A stretch of DNA of 64,000 nucleotides. It comes from Candidatus Omnitrophota bacterium. Its GTDB lineage: Bacteria > Omnitrophota > Omnitrophia > Omnitrophales > Aquincolibacteriaceae. Of the stretch, positions 23,294 to 36,600 are shown piece after piece. How positions within the stretch are numbered: position 1 is the first letter of the stretch; each line of letters starts with the position of its first letter. Both the position numbers and the translations under genes were made by a program. The notes below the pieces were generated by a model. The model made no database searches, was not told where the DNA came from, and saw only the letters and a program-made list of their open reading frames with translations. The DNA is taken from the NCBI GenBank assembly GCA_020632475.1, contig JACKFM010000002.1, positions 114,501-178,500 of the forward strand, read 5' to 3'.

Positions 23294-24388
23294 ATGGGAT
23301 TTAAGTGCGGTATTGTCGGTCTTCCTAACGTAGGCAAGTCGACGCTTTTCAATGCGGTTTCAAAGGCCAAAGCCGAAGCTTCAAACTATCCGTTTTGTAC
23401 CATTGACCCGAACAAAGGAATCGTCTTTGTGGCTGACCCCCGGCTGGATGCGTTGAGTGCGCTTTATAATCCCAAGAAAACCACTCCCACAGCGATTGAA
23501 TTTTATGACATTGCCGGCCTGGTCAAAGGAGCCTCCAACGGCGAAGGTTTGGGTAATCAATTTTTGGGACATATTAAAGAAGTCGAAGCCATTATTCATG
23601 TGGTGCGCTGTTTTGAAGACCCCAACATTATTCATGTTTCCGGCAGTGTGGATCCCATCCGTGATATTGAGGTCATTGATACCGAGTTGTGTCTAAAAGA
23701 TCTTGAAACCATGAGTACGCGTTTTGATAAGACACAAAAACTGGCGCGTTCGGGCGATAAGGATTCGCTGGCGCTGATGCCGGTCTATGAAAAAATCAAA
23801 AAGAGCCTTGAAGACGGCACGCCTATCCGCCGGTTGAACTTAAGCGAAGATGAAAAAAAAGCCGTACAGGATCTGGCTTTTTTGACGCTTAAGCCCGTGC
23901 TGTATTGTGCAAATGTGGCAGAATCGGATTTGCCGGATGGCGGCGCCCATGCACAAGCGGTTAAGGACTGGGCCGCTAAAGAATGTTCGGGTGCCGTGGT
24001 CATTTCAAGCAAAGTTGAGGCCGAGCTTGCAGATCTGCCGGATGATGAGAAGACGGCTTTTCTCGAAGAATACGGTTTAAAAGAACCCGGGCTGCATGTT
24101 CTAAGCCGCGCGGGCTATAAACTTTTGGAACTGATTACTTATTTTACCGCAGGCGAACCCGAGGTGCGCGCCTGGACTATCCGCAAAGGCACCAAAGCTC
24201 CGCAGGCAGCCGGGGTCATTCACTCTGATTTTGAGCGTGGGTTTATCCGTGCCGAAGTCATGCGCTGCGAAGATCTCATCGAAATGAAATCAGCCAACGC
24301 CGTCAAAGAAAAAGGCCTGCTCAGGCTTGAAGGCAAAGACTATACCGTTGCCGACGGCGATGTCATGCATTTCCGCTTTTCAGTTTAA
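23294..24388 (+). CDS. ychF: Redox-regulated ATPase/GTPase YchF
   Basis: The 364-residue OBG-family protein has P-loop GLPNVGKST (9-17) and switch motif DIAGLVKGAS. The family insertion forms a coiled coil (about 130-190), and the C-terminal TGS domain ends DYTVADGDVMHFRFSV. YchF binds ATP in preference to GTP because of a changed G4 motif, seen here as NVAESD. It associates with ribosomes and is nearly universal. AAGGAG precedes the ATG at 23294. Confidence 0.96.
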   Translation: MGFKCGIVGLPNVGKSTLFNAVSKAKAEASNYPFCTIDPNKGIVFVADPRLDALSALYNPKKTTPTAIEFYDIAGLVKGASNGEGLGNQFLGHIKEVEAIIHVVRCFEDPNIIHVSGSVDPIRDIEVIDTELCLKDLETMSTRFDKTQKLARSGDKDSLALMPVYEKIKKSLEDGTPIRRLNLSEDEKKAVQDLAFLTLKPVLYCANVAESDLPDGGAHAQAVKDWAAKECSGAVVISSKVEAELADLPDDEKTAFLEEYGLKEPGLHVLSRAGYKLLELITYFTAGEPEVRAWTIRKGTKAPQAAGVIHSDFERGFIRAEVMRCEDLIEMKSANAVKEKGLLRLEGKDYTVADGDVMHFRFSV

Positions 24389-24624
24389 ACCCACGAAACA
24401 ACACGTGAAAAAAGCCAGGCTCCTTTGGGCGCACCCTGTCTTCATACGCAAGTATTTTCAAGCTTGATCTAAAATCCAATAGCAGAACTTAACGATCCAA
24501 TCCATTGATAATCTTCATAACCCCAGTCATTTGAAATACTTAAATTCATAGTGTATCATTTGCAAAACTTTTTATTTTCATTCCCAATATATAAATCTCT
24601 ACAAAAGGATAGATTGCGGTTTCT
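24389..24624. other. Intergenic region before the giant gene
   Basis: No gene or clear regulatory element is seen. The last about 80 bases are AT-rich and a weak AAAGGAT lies about 17 bases before the giant gene start. Confidence 0.4.
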
Positions 24625-27600
24625 ATGCGAGCAAAGAAAATTACTGCCTACATTCTATTAACCATTTTTTCAGCTGCCGAGGCACTCTCTTTTTCTCCAC
24701 ATTTATATGCACAGGAAATTTCGTCTATAGCACCTGCCGCATATTCTGTTGAACGCCTTTTTCAACAGGATATTTCCAAAGAATTTGTGCGGACGGGCAT
24801 CCCTGCTTCTATAGAAGAGACGTATCAGGGCAGCGATGCCGGGACGGTGATCCTGATTCAGGATGCTCATGCGGTTTCAGATGCTCAAAAAGCGATCCGT
24901 TCGTTGGTTTTGTATTTGACACAAAACTACGGTATTCATTTCGTCGGCGTTGAAGGCGCTTCAGAACAGTTGGACGCTACGATTTTTAAGGCTTATCCGA
25001 ATCATGAAGCGGTTGAAGATCTTTTTGAAGACTATCTTTCACAAGCCGAAATTTCAGGCGCTGCCGCAGCCGCCGTTTTTTCGGATAAGGCGGTGCTGTT
25101 TTCGGGTGTAGAAAATAGTGATTTATATGAAGCGCAGATCAACGCCTTTTTGGCTTCCTTAAAGCCCGCCGCTGAGTACCGTAAAAAAATAGAAGGTCTT
25201 ACTCAGCAATTAGACCTCTTAAAAAAGAAACATTATTCCACTTTTCTTTATGTCTTTGATCAACACGCACAAACTTTTTTAACGCAGAAAAGCAATCTTG
25301 CCGAATTTGTCCGCTATTTACTTCAAACAAAGATTGCGCGCCCCGATGCGATCCGCTACCCACATCTTGCAGCATTGTTTGCCGAGTTCGGTGAACACGA
25401 TTATGTGACCCGCGCGCAGGTTGACCGCGAATTAAAACAGATCTATAAAACGACTTTGAAAATTCATACGGACCGTCAGACGCTGCAACAGTTGCATGCC
25501 CAAAACCAGGCCTATCAAACCGAACATGTCAGCGCCGGCGCCTTTGCCGAGTTTTTAATCCGGCAGAACGAACAAGCCCCGGTAGTCCTTTCAGAGACCC
25601 TCCGGCAGCTTGTCCGCCAATATCGTGTTTTGAAAGAAGCCGATGGTAAAGAGCTCATGCATGAATTTGAAAATTTTATTGCTTCCGTCAAAAACGATTT
25701 GATAAAAACCGAAGACCAGAAAACGCTTGATCGCATTTCAGCACAACTGGACTTAGCCGGACGTTTTCTTGATTTGAAACTCGTGCGCGAAGAACAACAA
25801 GCCCTGCAGATTCCTTTATGGAAAAAGAAGGCGATCGAGGACGATGTCGACCGTCTTGCGGCAGCCAGCAGCGATTTTTGGGAAAAGATTCTCACAGAAG
25901 AAAATATTTTTACTTCCTTTTATGATCTGGCCGTGAAGCGTGAACAGGCGATGATTGAAAACACGCTTAAAAAGATGAGCGATCAGGGCACGGATAAAGC
26001 CGTTTTAGTGACCGGCGGTTTTCATACCGACGGATTAAAAGAAACATTAAGACAGCGAGGCATTTCCTATATTGTCATGACCCCGAAAATTGAGAACATG
26101 CAGGAAGAAAATCATTACATTGATTTTATGAAGGGGGAAGTGTCGTGGCGCGATTATTTTGAGGAAAAGAACGGGCGCATTCGTCAGTACGACGCTTTTG
26201 TTAGGTCGGCCCGCGATAAACTTCTAGGCGATAGCGTAGAGCGTAGAGCGGTTACACTAAAAACCTGGCGGGATCAGTTGATTCGTGAGCTTGCTCGTGA
26301 AAACAGAATCACTGCAGTCAAAGATTATGTGCCTTTTATCGATGAGTCGGCTGAAAAGCAAAAAAAGGAGAGGGTTGCGGAGCTAAAGAAAGAATGGCTT
26401 TTAAAAGTAAACGAATTGGTTAAAAACATCCGGTTTTTACATCAACAGAACAATCTCACCGTCGATGCGCTTTCACGGCTTGCCGGCGGTGCAACTGCCG
26501 TTGAATGGACGGCAAGCCCTTTTGAAAGAAACAGAACCTTTCCGGTCGCGTGGATGAGCGGACGTCCGGTTTCTGATTTTCGTCCGGTGCGTGCGACAGG
26601 ACGCCGTAAAGCTTCATTTTCATTACGAACCGAATTGCGAAGCATATTTCCCCAAACCTATGAAATTGATCGCGACCAAGTGATTGCGCAAAATATTTAT
26701 GCACGCAAAACGGGGGGTATTCTGACCGGCATTTTTCAATTAAGACGTGCAGACACGGAGTGGGATCTGGGTAGCGGAGATCTCAAGGCCGTTGAGGATT
26801 TGATTGACTGGAGCGCCGAGCACGATGTGACCGCGATAGAATTGTTACCGCCGCATGAGACCGGGCCGAGTAATAACTGGCCTTACAGTGCTCAAAGTGC
26901 TTTTGCCTTAAGTTTGACGCTTGCTGACGTCGGAAGTATGGAAGATGTGTTGAATTCCGGGGAAGCGATGGAGTATCTTTCGAAAACACGTGCGGCTGAT
27001 ATTGAAACCTATCGAGGGGCGGCCGAGATGCCTTATGCCAAAGTCTGGGAACTGAAACATCAGATTTTTAGGCGCGCCTATCAACAATTTAAACAAACCA
27101 TTACTGATGGGAGTGTTGATGTAGAGCGGCTTGAGGATTTTAAACGTTTTCAGGAGGAAGAGTCCGAATGGCTGAATGATTGGGCGCTTTATTTTGCGGT
27201 CCAGCAGAGACAGGCTTATTTTTATCCCGGCACAGACAGTCCGCAATGGGCCTCTTTTCGCAAACGTATCACCGAATATCCCGACGCCAAGTGGTTTGAA
27301 AAAAATTGGACCGATGAAGAAGAAGAGTTTGTGAACAATTATGTTAAAACAGAAATTGAAGTCAGAGGCGGAATGACCCCTGATGGTCAAGAGGCTGCCA
27401 AAGAAGCGGCACGGGAACAATTTCGCAGGACACAGGGAGACTATGCGGGACTGGCGCAACGTGATCCGCAGGCTGTCCGGGAGTGGACTGAAAGACTGCA
27501 GGACGTGGACGGTTTTAATGAGATCGAATTCGTAAAATACACACAATGGATTCTTTTCAGGCAATGGGAAAAGATGAAAAAACGTGCTGAAGAAAAAAAC

Positions 27601-30600
27601 GTGAACCTGATCGGTGATATGCCCATGTATCTGGACCACAAGAGCGCAGATGTTTGGGTGGATCAGGAAGATATGGATTTTGATATTTTATCCGGTGTGG
27701 GACCTGACCCCTATTCGGATGAGGGGCAGTTTTGGCGGCAGCCGACCTATAAGTGGGACCGTATGAAAGCCAGGCAGATGCGCTGGTGGCGTGCCCGCAT
27801 ACGGATGGCAAAAAAACTTTATCATGGATCACGCGATGATCATTCTGCCGGGAAAGACGAGCCCTGGGGCATTCCTAAAGAGGCGCCGGCTGCAAAAGTG
27901 GAACACGGGGCACATCTTATGGAAGGTCCTAAGGATGTATTTTTTCAAACCTTGCTTGCCGAAGTGGTTGACAGCAATTTCTTTGTTTTTGCCGAAGATT
28001 TGGGTTCTACGGCCGAAGAAGTGGAACCGTTTTTAAAAAGAGCCGGTCTGATGACCTACCGGTACATGTTCTTTGGATTAACAACCGATGCCTCAGAAGC
28101 GGCCGATCATGCCCGGCAACGCTATGCGGATCCCGGCAGATATCCCCAAAATTCGATTACTCTGACCGGCACGCACGATTCGCCGACGTTCTCTCACCTT
28201 TGGCATGATCTTTATTATGGCGTCCGAAGAGACGACGGTTCATGGAAAAAGGAACCCCATCGTCAGCTTATCCAGCTTCTTTTGGATACGCTTTATCCCG
28301 GCGAAGGAAAGAATGCGGATGATTTTCCGGAGTTAGACGATGAAACCAATCATCGCTTTATCGACAAAACCCTTTCTGCTAAATCGCGCCTTGCCATTGT
28401 GCCCCTGCATGATGTTTTTAAACTGCCGAAAGAATTTGAAGTCAACGGCCAGCCCGGCGAGGTCAGTGCTTGGAGTGTTCGGTTTAATTTTGTTTTGGCC
28501 GGTGGAAGTAATGTCCGGTATGAGGATGAAGGCCAGGCCCGAAGAGCTGAGGCGTTTAAACAATCCTTGTTGCGTGCAAAAAGATCAATCGCTAATCAGC
28601 CTTCTGCGGAAGATCCGTTGATTTTAGGCACAGCGCCGGTGATTGATGAAGACACATGGTATGAAAATCAGGCCGAACAGTGGCGCCGGCCCGGTGAACC
28701 ATTTACGATTTGGGCCGTGGCGAAAAAAGATGCCAAGAGGGTTGAAGTCATTATTCCAGGACGTGATCGAGACGGTGTCCAAAGCAATGTGGAAGTTTCA
28801 GATGCTTTTATGGAAGGCGAGATGACTGCAGTTGTTCCCATGCAGCCCATTAAAGAATTACCCGATGGAACCGTGCTTTACGGGGTTAAGTTTTCGATCG
28901 GTGAAGAATCCAGTCAGAGATTTACCCTTCGTGCTACTGATCAGGACATTCCGAATGAGGATCAATGGCAATGGGCCTCTCCGGGGCCGCATCGCGATGC
29001 CAAATTGATTGTGACCAACCACGCCATGCCGCTCACGTCAGGACGAACGGAGTTGAGAAGGGGTAATTCAGACTGGGTTTCGGAAAATACACCGGAGCTT
29101 TTGGATTATACGGTGATTACGCGTCAGATGGAGCAGGGGATTCACCGTGGAATCATCGAAAAGCTTAGAGCCAATCCCAAAGCTTTGAAATATGTTCCTC
29201 AACTGACATTGACCGGTGGTCTGGGTGCGTTGCAGCACGATGCTGTGGAGGCCTGGGGCGCGAACTACGGCGGTTACAGCGGTGAAGGACCTGCCAATCT
29301 TATCAGCATCCTGCCTCTTTTTGAATTGATCAAGGCGCAGGGCATCACGGCTCTCGGTATAGATGAAAATGAAGAGCTGGGCGATTTATTTGCCGAAGCG
29401 CTGGAACCCACGGGAATCACTAAAACAATCCGGTTGAATACCGACGGGGAGTTCGCAGAGATTGCCAGGCGTTTTGGCAGCAAGGCTGCAGAAATTATTG
29501 GTCAGGATCTTGAGGTGACCTATTATCAAACATTCACCCATTTTTCAAAGACCCCGACTTATTATATGGATATTCACTACACAAATCCCGAGGGCCAACG
29601 CGTCCGCCTTTTTGATGCCATTTATCCGGATGAAAAATACTATCACCAGGGAGCTGAGCTCAAATTATGGCGCGATGTCCATATGGCGGCCTACAATTTA
29701 GCCAGTCAGATTTTAGCCAAAGAACTTCAGGAACAGGAAAAGATCAAAGATAAACTGATCTTTGTGGAAAACGAAGGTTTTGTCAGTTTGCCGCTTCAAA
29801 TGTTTCCTGATGCGATTCGGGATCATCGCAATCATACCGTGTTTAGACACGGTCTGCCCAAATCCCATCGTGTTTCTTACAATTTATTAGGCTATCCGGA
29901 TTACTTGCGCCCCGAGATTGTCAATCCTGACGGATCCGTGGACATGATTGAAGCCATTGCCCTTGATGCGGATTTCATTACCGGTGTAGGACTCGCTGAG
30001 CACCACGGCGTGCTTCATGACAGCATTTTTCCGGCGCATCGCCAAAAACTCTGGCAATACAATCAGGACGGACTGCGAAATACCAACGGTGCGTATATGC
30101 CGCAATGGCAGGCCGATGAGCGCCGGGCGTTACTTGAGTATTATCGCGCTCTTTTTAACCTTGATCCTAAGGAACGGGACGAACATATTTATAATGCGTT
30201 GGAGTTAAATCCCGAACAAAAAGAAAAATTCAAACGCCAGCAGGAAAATGTGAATGCCGCTTATGTCGGCGAGCTTTTGATGTGGCTTGCCGATGAGCAG
30301 CAGCCTGACGCGCTTTGGCTGCGTGATACGATGAAAAAATATCAAATCGCACTTGGCGGTTCAGAGGATGGTAGCCCTGAAGCGCTTGACGCCTTTAGAG
30401 AAAAATTGCAGCAATTCAAACAGAAGGTTGAGCAGGTTTCGCAAAATCCGGCGGAATGGACCGGTGAATGGGCAGAAAATGAATGGAACATACTGCGTGA
30501 AGTTTTAATGGCGGACCCGATTGTTTCCAATATCCGTCGGCAGGTGGCTTACAAAGGCCCTGAAAAATGGCATGAAATTTTTGAGTTTTTAGAAAATCCC

Positions 30601-33600
30601 GATCACGCAGATGCCGCCAAGTGGTTGAGAATTCTTGAATTGCTTGGGCAGGATAAAGAGGCGCTTAAATTTTTCCGTGAAAATGCACCCAGGGTTATTC
30701 TTGGCGGACGTCTTTTCCATCAAGGGAAGCCGGGCGTCCCTCAGGAGGGCGGCCGCGAACTTTTTGAAAAAATGAAAGGCATGATCAAGGCGCTTCAGCT
30801 GGAAGACCGCGTGACTTTTGTTGAAGACTACACGATTGAAAACGCGGAACTCATTTTTAAAGCCGTGGCCGGAACTGTGATGCTTTCGGATGAATTTCTG
30901 GAGGCCTCGGCCACCAGTATGATGAAGGCCCTGACCAATTTTGGGGCACTGATCATTGTGTGGGGAGGTGCCGGACCTGAGCTTTTGACCATTAAAGAAG
31001 TTGAAACAGGCCGTGAGATTGATATCTTTAAAGAAAACGTAACTCACGATCAGGTTTATAAAAATACACATGCGACGCTTTTTAAAGAAGCAAGCAATGA
31101 AGAAGTTTCAGTCTTAGACCTGAAACCCGAAGAAGTCAGACAAAGACTTGCAAGCGGGGAATGGGTTGAAAGGCCGCCAGTATGGCAGATTACGAACGGC
31201 TGGCTCGCTGCTTATGCGCCTTATTCGGGACCGGGTTCTGAGCAAAGTACACAGCAGGGCGGAAAACGCAGACCTTCGGCGCAAAGTCTAATGCTGGCCT
31301 TGAAAGGGTTGCGCGATACCTACCGCGACGCGAACTCGCGACGCGAACTGCAATTCAATATCGGAGCGTCTTCTTATAAAGTGGATATGGAAAAGGGGCA
31401 GGCGCGTGCCCAGCTTTTTCTCTGGCAGCGCATTATCCGGGAACGGCAAAAGAAAGCCGAGATGTTTGCACCGCTTAGAGAACAGCTGCAGGGCGAGCAA
31501 GCAATAGCCTCTGCATTCAAGGTTCTTTCCGTTCAAGGCGAGGGGTTTCCCTGGCAGAGAAAACCTGACCCTAAAACAGAGGCCGTGACGACCATTGCCA
31601 CCAGCGAGCCTGGGCTGTTAGGTTTTCTGCAGGGTTTTAGAAAGGTGCGTAACTCTTTACATTCCATTGACGGCGAAGATGTTCGCGGGGTGGAAGCTAT
31701 TTGGTCGATTAGCCATCACTCGCTCCACTTTGATGTAGACGAAGCCTCGGATTATGGAGATATTTTTAATTATTTTCTCAAAGTGATCCTCAGAGACAGC
31801 GGCGAGGCGCTTCAACCCGTAAAAGCAAGAATTCGTGAGCTGGCACAGAAAGCCAGAGCCTCTGAAGACATGGGTGAGAAAATCACTTTGACGCTTGAAG
31901 CCATCGATTTGATGAATGACCTATCTCTTGAGCTGGTGAGAATTCTTTTTGAAGCAGCGGTTAACGGAAATGAAGAGGCGCAAAGTTTATTTACACAGAA
32001 AAAAGATCCCGAATTTATTTTACGCCGTGCGTTATCGGAATATATTGAAAAAAATTCCTTAAATAGGGATCCTTCCTTTTATGAAGCCGCCCCTGAGCGC
32101 CGGCAGGCATTGATTCTCGAAAATCTGGCAAAGAATGAAGAAATTCTTAGAGCGATGCATGGTCCGGATAACCGGAAACCGGTTGTGAGGGTTGAACAAA
32201 ACTATCCCGTAGAGGTTTTTGCCGGAGATGATATTCCGGTTTATGCGGTTGCGGATTTAAAATCTTTGTCTCTGGAAGATGTGAGCATTGATCTTTTATA
32301 CCGCGATGTGCGCCGTGATGCCAGAGGACAATGGTCTGCAGTTGTCATGGATGAACAGGCGCGTCCACTGGGTAACGGTAAATACGCTCTCCAAGCGAAT
32401 TTACATTTTTCGCAGCGTGGACATTATGAGTTTCAGGTTCGTATACGTCCGAGAAATGAAATGTTCTGGACCCAACAGAAAACCCTTGAAAGCGCCACGT
32501 CGACAGTCTATATCGATAACAATCGGCAAATGAGTGTACGTGAGCACGAGCTGTTGGAGTTTCGGGCGCAACGAGAGGATCTCCAGGAAGGAATGCTTTT
32601 TTATACACGCATTCCTGCCGAAAAGCAGGCGACAAGAGTCTTATGGATGAGTCAAGCGACCCAATGGGAAGAGGCGCCGATCGAAATGCAAAAGGTCGCA
32701 GGAACCGATGATCTCTGGGCCGTGGTGGTTGACCGGCAAAAGGCACAACCGACGCATTATTACGAGTTCCGTATGATCGCTCAATATGAAGACGGAACCC
32801 AGGAGGATATCACGGGAGATTATGACGTGACGCATCGAGGTGAACGTATGAATGCGCATATTGCGATTAATGAAAACCATTTCTTTTTTAAAGCCGAAAC
32901 CGCGGCAGCAGCATTGACACGAATATCAGAAAATCTGGAAGCCCGGGACGCATCGGCCAGTTTGATGCAGCTTTATTTTCCGGACATAGAAACCCGGGGC
33001 GAAATCGAGCCTGAGCAGGAGATTGATTTTCGGAACACGCATGTTTCGGCGGAGCTGCCGGCCTCATTATTGGCAGATGCCGATCAGTGGCGGTTTTATG
33101 TGCATTACGGATATGCGGATGATCCGAGAACCTGGCAGACGACGGCTTTGACTGCGGAGACAGCTGGAGAGAGGATTAAACTCAGCGTTGATCTGGAAAT
33201 GATTCCTTATGAGGGCAGGCTGGAATATAAGTTGATTGCGGTACCGGGGGATACGGATGTTGATGTTTTAAATGAGGACATCAGTGAGTGGTCACCGCAC
33301 GTGATTTGGGCCGGAGCCGCCGGGGGAACGAATCATTCTTTTACAGCTTCATCTGAAACTGAGACGGGAACCATCGGCCAAGCCGAAAAAGACCGCCTGG
33401 CCCTTGCTATTTTACAGGCCTATGCACAGGGTCAGCCCAAGGCGCGTAATTTGTTAAAAATGACCGATAGAGGCAAGGCGTTACGTACGATGGTCGCCGA
33501 TTATTTGATTCGCAATTCCTCAAAACCGGATGAACCGGATACGGATTTGGAGATTAAACAATTTGCGACTACCTATGATGACATTTTGGCTTTTGCCGTG

Positions 33601-36600
33601 CCCTATACTCTGCTTGATGACAGAATTCAGACGGATGAAAAAATATTAATTCTGATTAATCAGAACGGACAGGCCGAAACGGATGCGGAAGGAAATATCC
33701 CCTTTAAATTGTATCCGGACGGAGCGGCCTATATTTTGGGTGAAACCGCCATGGAGGACCGGGATGTGTCGGTGACCCTGACGGATTTAAATCATTATGC
33801 CGCGGGTGAAACAGCGAATGAAAGAATCGGTCAAATGACCGTCAAAGAGATCGAAACCAAAGGAATTCCTGCCGGGATTCGTAATTTAAAAATGATCCGG
33901 CTGCAGCCTGCCCGGGCCAGTAATATTATCAGCCATCTTCTTTCGGCCGCGATTAAAGGGGATATGTACAAGCGCGAACCGGCGGTGGTTCATATGAAGC
34001 GTTTGATCACTCAAAAATTAACCGAAGGTTCTCAGGATCCCGCGAATGTGAATAAGCGTATGGCCACCATGCTGCGCCCGGTGGCCAAGCTCAACAAGGC
34101 GGCTGCCGAACAGATGTTTGGGAAAGACGCTACACCCGTGGTGATGGGATTAGTCGCGGTATTGGCGCCGGAGGTTTTCCGGGATGAGAGGGAATCTCTT
34201 GAAACATGGAATAAAAATGCGTATACAAAAATTTTTCAAGCCGTTACGGATTCTGACGGCAATCTGCACAAGGTTTTTTCTCAAGGGACACTTAAGATTT
34301 ATCCGACCAAGGAACATGAAGGGATCGTTTTTTCACGTGAACATGCCGCAACTGAGCGCAGGATTTTCTTTCCGTTTCATTTTTCGGCAGACAATCCGAA
34401 TGTGGACGGAAAACGGTCTGTGATTATTCCCGATTACCATTTGCTCGGCATTAATTTTCTTACCGCAGACGAAGCGGAGGCGGGTGAAATCCGAAAAGGA
34501 CATAGTGCCCATGACCTGCTTTTGGATGTTGATTATCAAACCGTGCATACCCAGGCCTCGCTGGATGCAGCTCAGGGCATTTATCATTTTAAGGTTCCCG
34601 TTATTCCTAAAGGATGGGACTGGCATGGAGTGCCGCAGGAAGGCTGGCGTTTTCAGATGATTGAACTTGTGCCCGTCGAAGTCAAACCCGGCGAGCCGGT
34701 GCATAGGCATGAGACATTGATGGTTCCAATACATGTGTCCAATTGGTCGTATGAGCTGGAACATCCCAAAAGACAGACGCCTGAGGGAGCGCCGGAACTT
34801 GCCCGTTTTGTCCCGGTGGACAGCATCCACAAAACGACCGAACTTCTTACCGACATTGCAGAACATGGCGGTGGTATTGCTTATGTTTACGGGGGAACCG
34901 ATAAGCTTGGGGAACATGCCGTTCATGTGCATAGTGTACAGCCGGACGGAAAATCGCATTTCTTTTCGGTCGGAGACGTTAACGGCGGAGGGCGTGTCAC
35001 CGTTCAAATTGAAGGCGGGTATGGCCAGGGGCAATACAAAACCCGGCATCAGGAATTTACGCTTCCTGACGGCCGTAAAGTGATTCTGGAAGATGATCAA
35101 AGCAATGCGTTTTCAATTGTGTTTAACGGAGACGTTGATGATCCGCAGCCGGTTTATAACCCCGCACTTTCAAATCATCGTACAGCAGACGGTGAGATTA
35201 TTCTCGGTACACCTGAGGAAACAGAACAACAAATTGAGCAGATGAATATCAAAGGGCATGAGTTGGGTCTGAAGATGGCCGGTGATGTCATTTTCTGGCT
35301 GGCGCCCGAGGCGATTACCAAAAAGAACTATCATTGGACGTTTTACAAAAAAATGGAAGGCGAGTGGATTGACGCCTTTCGGGCCTTACCGGACGATGAA
35401 GCCAGGCAGCAGAAAATTAATGCGCTTTTGGATCCGCCGGATCAGCGCAGATATTTTACACTGTGGTTTAAGGATGATGAGGGGTTGGACCAGGTGATTT
35501 TGATTAAACATTTTGAAGGAGATGTTCCTCATAAGGATCAGGTTCTTTTAAACCCCTATGTTCCGCAGGTCATGCAATATTACAAAAATAGAATTAAACA
35601 GCACATTAAAGCGGGTTTTGATATCGGCCGTGTGGATTTAGCCGCAAAATTATTACAAGGCAGTCTGAAAGGGATTATGGGTCAAGCCCGGGACGGCTTG
35701 GGATTGACAAGCGCCGCTGAGTTTGAAGCTCGTCAGATTTACAGCGAACTTTTTGAATATGCCGATCAATTGGCCGGAGAACAAGGGATTGTTTTTACTT
35801 TTGCGATGGAAATGTATAACGATGATGAAAAGAAGATCGTGCGTAATTTAGCCAGGCCTTTTGAAAACATTGACGTTGCTTTTTATCATGAGAAAGTCAC
35901 TCAGCACATGTTGGCCCTGACCCGAAGAGGAGGGGTCAACGTCAACGGATTGCAGGATGCCATGCGCCGTCCGTTTGATGCACTTGCACGCCACGACGGA
36001 GTGGATAATCCAGATGACCCGGAATTTTTAAGATTAATCTCGGCTCTTTCAAATTTTGATAATATTTCCGCAAAACGCATCGGAGGCGCGCTGCTGGGAG
36101 TGATGCTGCAGCAGATGGCTGTGGCCAATGCGGGGGCGTGGGTGATGCTTGATTTGCGTGACATTACCGGAATCGATCCTCTTTACCCCATTCCCGGCGG
36201 AAATATGAGAGGCGGCACGGCGCGTGAGGCCAATCCTGATAATGTCGACGGACACAGCGCCGCGGATCAGGCCGATGTGAACCTTTATGCCGAGGGCTGG
36301 GACGCCCTCAGAGAACGCATACGCGACTCGCGGGGGTTTGCGGCATTTGATCATTTTAATCAGGCGCTTCGAAGAACCGGAGAAAGCTGGTTTACGTTTC
36401 TCAATACGGGCGATCAGTCCGCAGAAAACGCGGTAAGCGCTTTAGCCTTTCAGGAAAAAGGATCCGTTGATTGGGTGATTATAGTGGTGGACCATCGTTA
36501 CTGGGAACAAAAACCGCGTGAGATCGATTTGCCCCCAATGGGTGCCTTAAAACTGGAGCCGGGTTATCGGATTGAAGCGATTGAAGTGACGCCGGGCACG